From NCBI RefSeq assembly GCF_040939455.1, contig NC_134120.1:53955001-54019000 (forward strand): 64,000 nucleotides of DNA, in the 5' to 3' direction. The notes under the pieces were generated by a model. It made no database searches. It was not told the DNA's origin and saw nothing but the letters and a program-made list of their open reading frames with translations. The translations under genes and the position numbers were made by a program. Position 1 is the stretch's first letter. Each line of letters opens with the position of its first letter. This document shows, one piece after another, positions 1 to 9,625 of this stretch. Source of the stretch: Microcebus murinus. Its lineage: Eukaryota; Chordata; Mammalia; Primates; Cheirogaleidae.

Positions 1-49
1 GGCCTTGTGCGACAGCTCTGTAACATATATCCTGTTGCCCTCTGTTACA

Positions 50-165
50 CTCAAAGAAACAGAGACAGAGAAAAGTAAGTTATTTAAAGTTGCAGTTGGT
101 AAGCAACAGAACCAAGAGGTGAAGCCAGGCGGCTGGTTTCCAGAGCTGCCACTCTGACCCACAAC
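50..165 (-). mobile_element. MIR SINE fragment
   Basis: This stretch follows the reverse of the MIR core: an 'acagagaaaagtaagtta' block, then a degenerate tract matching 'cacagctagtaagtggcagagcc' and ending in 'ctgccactctgaccc'. It is old and diverged, so the edges are approximate. It has no coding role. An unrelated A-rich sequence is possible but less likely given the order of matching blocks. Confidence 0.5.
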
Positions 166-179
166 AGTCCTTTAGCATA

Positions 180-370
180 GACTGCCTGTCACAATCGGTA
201 GTTTATGAAGAACATTTGCTCACTCATAATCCAGATTCACTATAGTATCATGCATATAAGCTCTGCCTAGATTCAATGAAAGAAGTTAAATATATTGCCT
301 TCCTGTTTGACGTTGCAATTAAATTTCTATATAAATGTTATATCAAGCCCCTAAGAGATAGTTTCCTTAG
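180..370 (+). repeat. Direct repeat, copy 1 (pairs with 2441-2639)
   Basis: This segment starts 'gactgcctgtcacaat' and ends 'gagatagtttccttag'. It recurs in the same orientation about 2.26 kb downstream at roughly 88% identity by hand alignment, with a 2 bp and a 5 bp indel. The flanks on both sides differ between the copies. I do not recognise it as a named repeat, so it is either a local duplication or two copies of an interspersed repeat I cannot name. Confidence 0.85.
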
Positions 371-2440
371 AACCATAATGTTCTAATATGATAGGAGAAG
401 TTAGTTTCCTCTTTTTTTAGGTCTTTCTAGGAAAAGACCCAGGAAAAGATGAACATAATATCTACCTGTTGAGTTGGAAAGAAACCACCAAAAAATCCTA
501 TGACCTATACTATAACAATATTCTGGTATTTCTCACCCCACACATTATTTAATTAAAGAAGAAAATTATACCTCATGTGAAAGATGTAGCCTACAGATCC
601 AGGTGTGCAGTCTCCAAGCTGCCCCCGGACATGGGCTCTGCTCATCTGAGGTCAGGCAGCAGAGAGGAGACCTGGGGACCTCTGGCTCCTTTAGAAGTCT
701 TGGACATGTCAAGCATCTAAGCAGGCTGGAAATAAGCCACATAAGAGTGGCCACCCTCATGCACAAGTAGTTTTCAAGCCCCATGGTATACACATTGTAC
801 AATCCAAATTTGTGTGACTGCCTCTCATACCCAAATGCAGTGACTCTTCTCCCCTCCTCCTTTCCGGCACCATATGGCATCAACCAGAGTCTCCCACAGA
901 CAAAGCCTGTTCTTGCCATGTGCATGCTGCATTGTCACAGGGTCCAGGCTCCACGTTCCTCAGCATGGCCCTCGTCAGCTCCACTCACCTTGGTGACTCA
1001 GGAGTCCACAGTCACCACCCTGCTTCCAGCCCACAGTAAAGACTGGGACTTGATCTCCTGCCGAGTTCTTATTATTTCATACGTGTTCCCCCGTGAGATT
1101 CTGAGAGAAGCAGGCAAGGCTGCCAGAGTATAGATGGAACAGGCTTAGACACCCTTTTCATCCCTGCTGTACCTCTGCAGACCAGTGAGGAGGTGTCTCT
1201 CGCTTGTGTTGATGGAGGCATCTGTGGTTCAGAGGTGAGAATTCTCCACTCCAGAGCGAAAGGTGCCAAGCAGCACGAGGGCGGGACTGTAGGAAACTGA
1301 AACCAGCTCTCCGTGTGGGCTTCTGAACCCTTCCTCCAGAAACAGATAGGGTTGGAATGTGCTTCTGAGATGAGGAGAGTTGGGTAAGATGAATGAGAGA
1401 TGACAGCTCTTATTTTGTGCCCCTGATGAGATAGTATAGCATCTGATGCTAAGATAAGTATTCACTCCAGTGATGTAGGGAAATGGCATGCAAAGCCTTC
1501 AGAGTGATTTATGCCTTGCTGTTGGGGCTGGCATTAGGGCTCTAAGCTGACTTTTGTACCAGCTTCTGCTCTTGCCGGCTTGTTATTCCCAGACATAAGT
1601 ATTTTCCCTTAGTCTTCTGTGAGCAGAAAATGGTCTCTGCTTCTTAACTGTGGACAACACTGAGTATATTTCTAGCACTCCGTTAAAAATATTTCCTGAC
1701 GTTAGTATGCTTTTCTTCATATATTTCAAAATTATTTTACAGTATTGGTATTAGTTTGAAAGGTATTTCCTGAGAGCTGTTAAATATTTTTAAATAAATT
1801 TGACAAGGACATATTTTCATTGTTGATCACAGCTAATCTCAGTTTTATGCCAAACCATTTGATTTTCACAATAAACCTTGCAGCCCCAGACCACTATATT
1901 GCCAAGACTAAATAATAGAAAACTATGGTAAGGCTTTTATAACATCTTTTGTAATTCTTACAAAATATAGTTTGAAGTATTATCATAAATACCTAAAATT
2001 AAACTTAGCAAAAATAGATGCATAGACTACATTTAGTGCCTGCAGTATTCTCATTTTTTTTCTCACTAGCAAATTTGGTAATTTCCAGACCACTACTTCT
2101 TCATTAGTAAGAAAAATAAGTTAGTTTCATATTCATTTTTCTTAAAATAACTATTTTTAAACTTCCCTTTACAAGTAGAATTATCACTTAATTATTTATG
2201 TTACTGGAGGAAAGAAGAGATCCAAATAAAACAATAGATAATTGCAAATTATTTGAATAGTGAAAGAGTGCTGAATTTTGTGGAATAGAGCTGATTTATG
2301 GACCATCTATCCCTCTGCTACTATAAATTTTATGGGGCAGGATTTAAGTGGTGCAAACCTACATAGTGACAAGTATCATTGCAGTGGAGTTCCCCTCTCT
2401 GGGCCTTACCTCAGTGTGCCCAGCCTTTACCTGTCCCATG
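371..2440. other. Unique sequence, no gene seen
   Basis: No recognisable exon, RNA or clear repeat was found. Open frames at 566-925 (minus) and 783-1133 (plus) overlap each other, resemble no family I know and look like chance. GC is higher from about 570 to 1350, then the DNA becomes AT-rich after 1640. A weak MIR-like stretch near 1855-1915 is too diverged to call. Confidence 0.6.
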
Positions 2441-2639
2441 GACTGCCTGTCACAATAGACAGTTTATGAAAAGGAGCATTTGCTAACCCATAATCCAGAT
2501 TCACTGTAATATCATGCATATAAGCTCTGCCTAGACTCAATGGACAAAGTTAAATTAAACATATTGCCTTCCTGTTTGACTGTAGAATTAAATTTCTCTA
2601 TAAATATCGTACCAAGCCCCTAAGAGATAGTTTCCTTAG
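2441..2639 (+). repeat. Direct repeat, copy 2 (pairs with 180-370)
   Basis: This is the second copy of the segment at 180-370. It has the same start and end words, and the inner word 'atcatgcatataagctctgc' is shared exactly. It differs at a little over 20 scattered positions plus short insertions. The similarity stops abruptly at both edges, so the duplicated unit is close to 195 bp. Confidence 0.85.
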
Positions 2640-3474
2640 ATAAAAAAATCTTGTGAGTATATAGAAGGAAAATGATGATGGAAAAGGATAAATGTCATCC
2701 ATGTATCACAATGAGAAATACCACACCTAGTGAGAAGAGACAAGGGTCCTATTTTCTCCTACTATTTTATATTCATTTTCTTTCCTTTCCCCTTGAAAAG
2801 CGAACTTAGAAAGTCCTATTGCAGTGTTTCACAGACACACATTAGCAATGGCTGTCCCCAAAGTTACATCTTCAAAAATATCATATTGAATCAGGCTAAA
2901 AATCTCTTATCAGATTAATAAGACAAAGACTTTTTTTTGGGGGGGGTAGAGGGGAATGAAAGTAATATGTCTATAAAACTACTCCCGTTGCTGAGTGCAT
3001 TCTCTGAATACTTCATAAAGTGTACCTCCTTGCAACTTTTTCAGATAGCAGTGATTTAGACAAAGAAACAACATTATCAACAAGGAAGAAAAATATCTTA
3101 ACAGTCTAATTGATACTTAGTATGAGTTTCCATATAATTTATAGAATTGGTAAAAATTTCACCTCAGGCAGGAATTAAGCATGGTAGATGTGTACGCTTT
3201 TTATTTAGTCTTTAGGAATCACATGGATTGATGGTTAATGTGACCGTTTTTTTCCCTGCCAAGCATATATATCCATATATGCCAAATGGATACAAATTCC
3301 CTGAAATGTAATTTCTTTTTATGTTGGGTCCATTTTTTTTCTGTAAGTACTCATTCCTGAAACAACAGTGTAAGTAATTTGGAAACATGATTTAGTATGC
3401 AGGTATTCACTTTACACTCTTGTCTTTTGGAATGCATTTGATGCACAAGATTGTTCAAACTAAATAATGCATAG
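2640..3474. other. Unique AT-rich sequence, no gene seen
   Basis: Nothing coding or repeated is recognised. A T-run followed directly by a G-run lies at 2931-2946. The open frame at 2730-2918 has no family resemblance. Confidence 0.5.
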
Positions 3475-3650
3475 AATTTCAAGAGCTAGAAAGAGTCTTG
3501 GAGTTCATGTCTTGCTAACCTCTCATTTTATAGATGAAAAAATGGAAGCCCAGATAAGTTAAATGCTTTTGTCGAGGGAGGGGGAAATCCACAGCTGTGA
3601 ATCCTAATTTACAGTTTCTGCACACGCTGCTTTAATATGACTCTTTTGAT
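3475..3650 (-). mobile_element. MIR SINE fragment
   Basis: The sequence follows reverse MIR: 'gtcttggagttcatg', then 'cattttatagatgaaaaaa', 'cccagataagttaaatg' and a decayed tail. It is old and diverged with approximate edges. Confidence 0.5.
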
Positions 3651-5201
3651 GACTGCTTAACTGAGTGACATCAGCTGTGCTAATTGCATGACATGCCAGT
3701 GACAATGCAAGGACCACCCACTTAATTTGAGAATGTTGGTATTTTTGCAGCACAGCTAGGTGAGCTCCTCTAAGTGAGAAGTCTTAATCTGTGAGAGGTC
3801 CCAAAGCCTAGAGAAAGTGCTCAGCCCAGAAGAGGCCCCAGTGTGATTGATCGCTGTGCCACACACACAATTACAGTCAGTTACAGTCTTTGCTCTCTCA
3901 AACTTTCAAGCTGTAAATGTGTAAATGAGCTGAGCATTTGTTGTTAGTAAAGCTCCATTTTACCATTCTCTTTGTGCAGCAAGGATTTAACATTTTACTC
4001 TAGGAAAAAAAAAGCGGTAGTCTCAGGCCTTTAGTTAATTTCTTTGGGACCCTTAAAAGTAATACACAAAGATTTGCCTACCTTTGTATTACTACAATGA
4101 AAATTTAGACTCATGGCCTGGGGTAGGAGGAGAAACTCATTAAAGGAACAAATTACAGGGAGATTCCTGAAGAATCAGTCTCTGAGCCAGTCTAGGCACT
4201 GTAATTGTGTCTTGCCTGGCGTTATCATTGTAACTGATCATAGCCTCTCCATCCCTTCTGAGAGCCATCAGAGGTGACCAGCGTCTATTACTTTTATAGT
4301 GACAACTACATTTGGTGTTGTGGACTGACCACTGATTGTCAAAACTAGTCCAAAAGGAAACTGTTCATCCATACTTACTTCTGCACATAACTTGCAGATG
4401 CCCTGCAGCAAAAATAAATTAGCTTTAAATTTTCTGTTGAGCACAGCCTTCGGATGAGGCCATCATATGAATGTTCTTTAGTCAAGGGGTAAGAGAAGGA
4501 GGGGGAACATCCTCAGGCTATAGGAGTGGCTAAAAACTAAAATATTCCCAAGGAAAGATTCTTCATTAAATTCATGGATAATTAAGGCAAAACACAGAAA
4601 TCATTCATTCTAGACCTAAGTGACCTTTTCTTGCTAAAGAACTTTTGTTTTAAGTTTCCCTGTTTACTGTCTGAGGGAGGCTTAAAAAGGAGGCATAAAA
4701 AGCATTCTGGATGCTTCTTGCATCCAGAATGTGCAGAAACTCTACAGCTATAAATGTCTCAACAGCAAATGGGCTGTGCGGCGTGCTGCAGCCGCAGCCT
4801 GCTAGGTAATTTATGTTGCTCGGGAACTGTAGTTTTCTAATAGATTGAACTGTTAGTTTTCAGGAGGATTTAATGAAATATTGAACCAGATGCCACTGGT
4901 CTGCCATAGATGTGGGACTATGAGAAATGAAAAAATGTCACTCCGTAAACAGCTCAGACCTCTGCAAGTAGGAGAAAAACGTTGGGTCCTAAATGGAAGA
5001 GAATCACAGCCAAGAGAAAATGTGGCAGTTTGGGGATAAATGAGTTTGCTTCTGTGTCCTGTGCTGATTTATCGTGGGAGGCTGGGCTAGCCTGGGACCC
5101 TTTGGTTATCCAGAAAAATTAAATCTAGAAGTAGGTAGTAGGGGGTGGGGTTTTTCCAGGTCTTTATTGTTACCCACTGTTAATCCTCTGATAACCCCAT
5201 A
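3651..5201. other. Unique sequence, possible conserved non-coding blocks
   Basis: No gene or repeat is recognised. Parts of it (about 3700-4330 and 4660-4900) are evenly composed, low in repeats and contain motifs such as 'tgtgattgatcg' (PBX/HOX-like) and clustered E-boxes near 4886-4905. This resembles conserved non-coding DNA but is only an impression. A 12 bp perfect hairpin lies at 4702-4732. Confidence 0.4.
4702..4732. repeat. Short perfect inverted repeat (hairpin)
   Basis: The left arm 'gcattctggatgc' and right arm 'gcatccagaatgt' are complementary over 12 bp plus one G-U pair, separated by the 5-base loop 'ttctt'. It is too short to be a microRNA precursor and has no T-run to act as a Pol III terminator. 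Its function is unknown. Confidence 0.85.
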
Positions 5202-5568
5202 CAGATGCTCCTCAACTGTTGATGGAGTTATATTCTGTTCAACCCACCATAAGTTGGAAATATCATAAGTCAAAAATGCGTTTACTACACCTAACCTATC
5301 AAACATCATAGCTTAGCCTAGGCCACCTTAAACGTGCTCGGAACACTTACATTTAGCCTACAGTTAGGGAAGATCATCTAGTGCAAAGCCTATTTTATGA
5401 CAAAATGTTGAATATCTCATGTAGTTTATTGAATACTATAGTGAAAGTGAAAAACAGAATAGCTGTATAGATACTTGAAGTGTGTTTTCTACTGAATGCA
5501 TATATATTTTACATGATCATAAAGTTGAAAAATCGTAAGTTGAACCATTGTAAGTTAGGTACTGTCTG
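5202..5568. mobile_element. Tigger-type (pogo superfamily) non-autonomous DNA transposon
   Basis: The element begins 'cagatgctcctcaactg' after a TA and ends '…tactgtctg'. Its terminal regions are inverted relatives of each other, with 'cataagttggaaatatcataagtc' style words on the left and 'aatcgtaagttgaacc' on the right. It is about 367 bp with no transposase, so it was mobilised in trans. Mutations have decayed many CpG sites, as expected for an old copy. I recognise it as a Tigger-family MITE but do not assign the subfamily. Confidence 0.8.
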
Positions 5569-6589
5569 CAATTCCATTGGATTTGTTTTTGCTGTATTTT
5601 TATTTTCAATGATATTATCAGGAAAATTGATGTGAGGATTGATCTAGAAGATTTTTGCAAGGAGAAAACTCTCTTCAGAATAAATTCTTGCACTTCATTT
5701 TGAGAGTCCTGACAATTAGACTCTTCCTAACAGTTAAGACTATTCCTTTTTTTAAATTATTGCTATTATTATGACAGGACAATAGTCATTTCTCTGAAAA
5801 AAATATAACCTGTGAGTTCAAATTTTGATTTTTCTTTTTAGGGAGGAAACATATTGTTAGAGACGTACTTCCTTTTCTCTGAAAGCAGTTATTGCAACTA
5901 AAAACACTTTTTTTGACATCTCATTTATTTTGCATAAAATTTTAAAAGTTGGCATTTTAAAATGTATTTCTAGTTGTCTCTTTTTAAAATGCTTTTTTGT
6001 TTTTGACAATGCTGACCAGTATCTAAGAGCACTCAGCAATGGATCACTTGCCAGACACAATGAGCAACATGGCAATAGTTCTGTGTTAAGTATACAGATG
6101 TCTTGCCAATTAAAGCAAAAATTGTGAGTATAAAAATGAATAGTTTAGTGCACAGGAATTCCATGGGAAGATTCTCTCTATAGAGAGGTTCTCTATCTAG
6201 ATAACTAAATGTGTAGCATAACCTGTATTCACTTTTAACCATGTGAAATTGAAAGTTGTCAGTTTTCTCTAAATACTTTTGGATAGAAGTAGATAACGTA
6301 GTTGGAAACCTTGCTTGTATAATTCCATCTTGTCCTGGGCCAGTCCTTAGCAGCTGATCATAAAAAAGAAAGAAGTTGAAAGCTAAAGGAAGGAGATAGC
6401 TCTTCATGTCATGTTCCCAGTGAAACCCACAGTGACTTCTCTATACATGTTTATTTGTGCCCATCTTATAGGACAGTGTTTATTTCCTCCAGATCATTCA
6501 AGAGAATCCTAGTGGCATGAAAATGTTAAGATGCTTCTGGCAAAAGGTTAGGCTTATCCTGGTTTAGAAGAATAGGCCTTGGACTGTAG
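5569..6589. other. Unique AT-rich sequence, no gene seen
   Basis: No gene or repeat is recognised. The minus-strand open frame at 6033-6407 (124 codons) begins with an ATG but matches nothing I know and overlaps other chance frames. Confidence 0.5.
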
Positions 6590-6746
6590 GGTTATAGCCC
6601 CTGCAGGGACACTAAGTCAGTCCTTTGGCAGGTGACCTTTCTTTCATAAGTCACGGACCCTCTCTTGGCCTCTCTTGTTTGATCAATTCAAAAACTGCCA
6701 GGCAATGCTTAAGGTTCCTTAGCACTATTGATGTCTGATTCTAGTG
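6590..6746 (+). mobile_element. Probable MIR SINE fragment
   Basis: The order of blocks fits sense MIR: a 'ggtgacctttctttcataagtcac' type block, then 'cggaccctctcttggcctct', then the distal 'aaggttccttagcac…gattct' end. It is strongly diverged, so the family call is moderate. Confidence 0.4.
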
Positions 6747-6974
6747 CAGTCATGTATAATGTCATATTGGTCAACAACAGACCACATACATGATAGATCC
6801 CCTAAGATTATAATGGAGCTAGAAAATTCCTCTCGCCTAGTGAAGTCGTAGCTGTTGTAATGTTGTAGCGCAACACATTACTCACATATTAGTGGCAATG
6901 CTGGTGTAAACAAACTGTGTGGTCAGTTGTGTAGAAGTGTAAAAGTACAACTATGGGTGGTACATGATACCTAA

Positions 6975-7016
6975 TAGTGAACAAACAACTGTTAGCCACT
7001 AACAAACAACTGTTAG
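6975..7016. repeat. Short tandem duplication inside Tigger
   Basis: The word 'aacaaacaactgttag' occurs twice about 20 bp apart. This looks like a small slippage duplication after insertion. Confidence 0.8.
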
Positions 7017-7083
7017 TGGCTTAGGTATTTATCGTACTATACCTTTTATGTTATTTTAGGGTGTACTCTTTCCACTTACAAAA

Positions 7084-7258
7084 AGAAAGCTAATTGTGAA
7101 ACAGCCTCAGGCTTCAGGAGTATCCAGGAGAGGCATTGTTGTCGTAGGAGACGACAGCTCCTGTGTGTCACTGCCCCTGAAGACCTTCCAGTGGGACAAG
7201 ATGTGGAGGTGGAAGACTGTGATATTGATGATCCTGACCTTGTGTGGGCCTAGGCTAA
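7084..7258 (+). pseudogene. Tigger transposase C-terminal remnant
   Basis: A short open stretch encodes the acidic tail expected at the C-terminus of this Tigger transposase; the words GIVVVGDDSS and later, in a shifted frame, 'gtggaggtggaagactgtga' are visible. The frame breaks after the DDSS segment, so the tail is read out of frame downstream. The DDE catalytic domain is absent. This is a dead fossil with no likely product. Confidence 0.65.
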
Positions 7259-8142
7259 TGTATGTGTTTGTGTCTTAGTTTTTAACAAGAAAGTTTATAA
7301 ATTAAAAAAAATAATAATAACAGAAAAAAACTTAGAGAATAAGGATATAAAGAAAGAAAATATTTTTGTGCATCTGTACAGTGTATTTCTGTTTTAAGCT
7401 AAGCATTATTCTAAGAGTCAAAAAGTTAAAAAAAATTAAAGTTATAAAGTAAAAATATCACAGTAAGCTAAGGTTAATTTATTATTGAAGGAAGGATACT
7501 ATTTTATAAATTTAGTGTAGCCTAAGTGTACAGTCTTTATGAAGTCCACAGTTGTGCCCAGTAATGCCGTAGGCCTTCACTTCACTCATCACTCACTCAC
7601 TGACTCAGCCAGCCATTTTTTATCTTTTATACCACATTTTTACTGTTCCTTTTCTATATTTAGATACAAAAATACTGTGTGTTACAGTTGCCTACAGTAT
7701 TCAGCACAGTAGCATGCTATATGGTTTGTAGGTTAGGAGCAAGAGACCCTACCACATAGCCGAGGTGTGAAGCAGGCTCTACCGTCTAGGTTTGTACATT
7801 TTATGATGTTCACATAATGACGAAATCACCTAAGGATGAATTTCTCAGAATGTGTCTCAGTTGTTAAATGACACATGACTATATTACCAACTCTGATCTT
7901 TACAACAAATAAGCTGAGTAAACTAAAACTTGAATTACTTCTATGAGAACTCTTGTTCAATTATTTGATTTGTTCATTTCCATGACACTCATTCCAACCT
8001 GTCAGATTATTAGCCTTAAATTGATAGGGACATTTGTTCCTTATTACATTGTATTCCACATGATGGCTACAAATGAAGTTTGAAACTTATTATTTGTATT
8101 CTCTAATGTATCTGATCCTGCTCTCAACTACTCTCCTTAGAG

Positions 8143-8363
8143 CAGGGGTCCTCAAACTACGGCCCGCAGGCCACATGCAGCCCACTGAGGATATTTACCT
8201 GGCCCACCAGGTGTCTTGCTGCTGCTGCCTGTCCTGCTTAGCAGCCCACTCGTCCCGGGCCCACAGTGCGCATGTGTGGAATGTGCCCCGCACTCTCCAA
8301 CGGCCTCCAACGGTCTGAGGGACGGTGAACTGGCCTCCTGTTTAAAAAGTTTGAGGACCCCTG
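8143..8363. mobile_element. hAT-type non-autonomous DNA transposon with perfect ends
   Basis: The 221 bp element has exactly matching 16 bp terminal inverted repeats, 'caggggtcctcaaact' and 'agtttgaggacccctg'. It is flanked by an 8 bp target duplication, 'ccttagag' (8135-8142) and 'ctttagag' (8364-8371), one mismatch. The 8 bp duplication is diagnostic of hAT transposases. The interior is GC-rich with many CpGs still intact, and no transposase is present. The intact ends suggest it is younger than the Tigger and MER5 copies nearby. Confidence 0.9.
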
Positions 8364-8371
8364 CTTTAGAG

Positions 8372-8743
8372 TAATAAAGGCTTACAGTTGCCCCGATATC
8401 ATATACATCATTATATTGCCTTAAAGGAAAAACATGAATTTATAAACAAAAGGTTGACAAATATATTTTTAGACATTTGCCCTCTTGTCACTCAGATTTA
8501 TATGATAGATGACAGATGGCAAGGGTAGAAGTAAGCCTGACTGTTCCTGCATAATATTTTAAGCTTTGACCTTTATTTTTACTTTATAGACTCACTAACC
8601 CATTTACTGCAACACAGTCGAGGTGTAGATCATCCCAGCCTTATTTTATGGTCTTGCTGCTGTTCCTAGCCCATTAGTAGCTATGTCTTCAGTGCACTAG
8701 AAAATTCATCTTTGTGCAGGATGGCGCTGTTTCAGGACGCAGA
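8372..8743. other. Unique sequence, no gene seen
   Basis: No gene or repeat is recognised between the hAT element and the MER5-like element. Confidence 0.5.
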
Positions 8744-8920
8744 GCTATGTTCCTCAATGTGTAGTCAGATGACCCTTTGTCTCAGAATCATCTGGGGTGC
8801 TTAGGACAGTGACTACTTCTTAATCATACCCCCAGGCATAATGAGTCAGAATGTGGGGCAGGGGGTATCTGTACAAGTTCCCCACATGACAGTGGGCCCT
8901 ACTGGTGTTGAGAACCACTG
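8744..8920 (+). mobile_element. MER5-like hAT MITE
   Basis: The right end 'ttgagaaccactg' and the left 'gttcctcaatgtgtagtc' are decayed versions of the MER5/Charlie inverted ends. The interior keeps 'cagaatcatctggggtgctt' and a 'gggtatctgtacaag' block in the expected order. It is non-autonomous and old. Confidence 0.65.
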
Positions 8921-9354
8921 TCCCAGAGGGTTGGGCAGCTGCCGACATTCCTTTTATATATAACAGGATCCCAATTGTGAGGAAGGTTCTTAACTGTGGA
9001 ATGTTGGCATAAACACGAGAACAGAACACTTCTACTTAACCTCAGGACAGCTCATTTGAAGCAGAAAGAAAATTTCAAGGGAACCTAAATCTGTGAAGTT
9101 TAGTCTGCTGGTGCCATGGGACCATCACACAGTAAACACTGTGGAATGTCTTGAGTGGATCTCAGGTGAACTAACTCACCTGGCGAAGTGATTAATTGTA
9201 GCAGAGTATGATGCATAGAACAAAGCACACTGTGTACGTATATTAATGTGTGCACACAAACACATAGTTTTTTTCCTTAATATGTGATATATTTAAGTTT
9301 TCATCTTTCTTAACAAAGGACTGTGCTGAGTTCAGGGATTAGGAGTGATAGATC
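8921..9354. other. Unique sequence, no gene seen
   Basis: No gene or named repeat is recognised. A short alternating 'tgtgtgcacacaaacaca' tract lies near 9246-9263. Confidence 0.5.
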
Positions 9355-9625
9355 CATTATTCATTCAATGAATGTTTGAGATGGCTGCTTATTCAAAGCA
9401 TTAAGCTGGGTGCTGTGGAGACAATAAATATCAGACTAACCCAAGGATCTCAAGAGTCATAGTGTAGTAGGAAACATTAGCCATGTCCATAAAGACAATT
9501 TTAGGTTGAAATTGATAAAACACCACAGGGCGTGTGGGTGAAGGCTCTCCCAAGCACAGATGGAAACCTAGCTTTCCGTCAGAGGAATCGAGAAGGCTTC
9601 GAGGAGGAGGAGGAAATTATGTTGA
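9355..9625 (-). mobile_element. L2 LINE 3' fragment
   Basis: This reads as reverse L2: 'ttcattcaatgaatg' followed by decayed 'aagctgggtgctgtggagac', then a much later 'gagaaggcttcgaggagga' block, matching the expected 'ggaaggcttcctggagga'. It is old and diverged with no intact coding. Confidence 0.55.

Larger units (their letters stand above)
6747..7881 (+). mobile_element. Tigger-type DNA transposon with relic transposase end
   Basis: The element is about 1.13 kb. The left end is 'cagtcatgtataatgtc' and the right end is the diverged inverse '…gttaaatgacacatgact'. Subterminal blocks also pair ('cataatgacgaaatcacct' near the right end). The copy keeps a short remnant of the transposase C-terminal coding region (about 7084-7258) and long AT-rich tails, so it is an internally deleted copy of an autonomous Tigger. 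CpG decay in both ends marks it as old. The exact subfamily (Tigger7/MER44-like) is not certain. Confidence 0.85.

Noticed and set aside
4702..4732. Hairpin as a microRNA precursor
   Set aside because: The stem is only 12-13 bp with a 5-base loop, far shorter than a microRNA precursor.
6033..6407. Minus-strand 124-codon open frame
   Set aside because: No recognisable domain; overlaps a plus-strand frame; no splice or promoter context.
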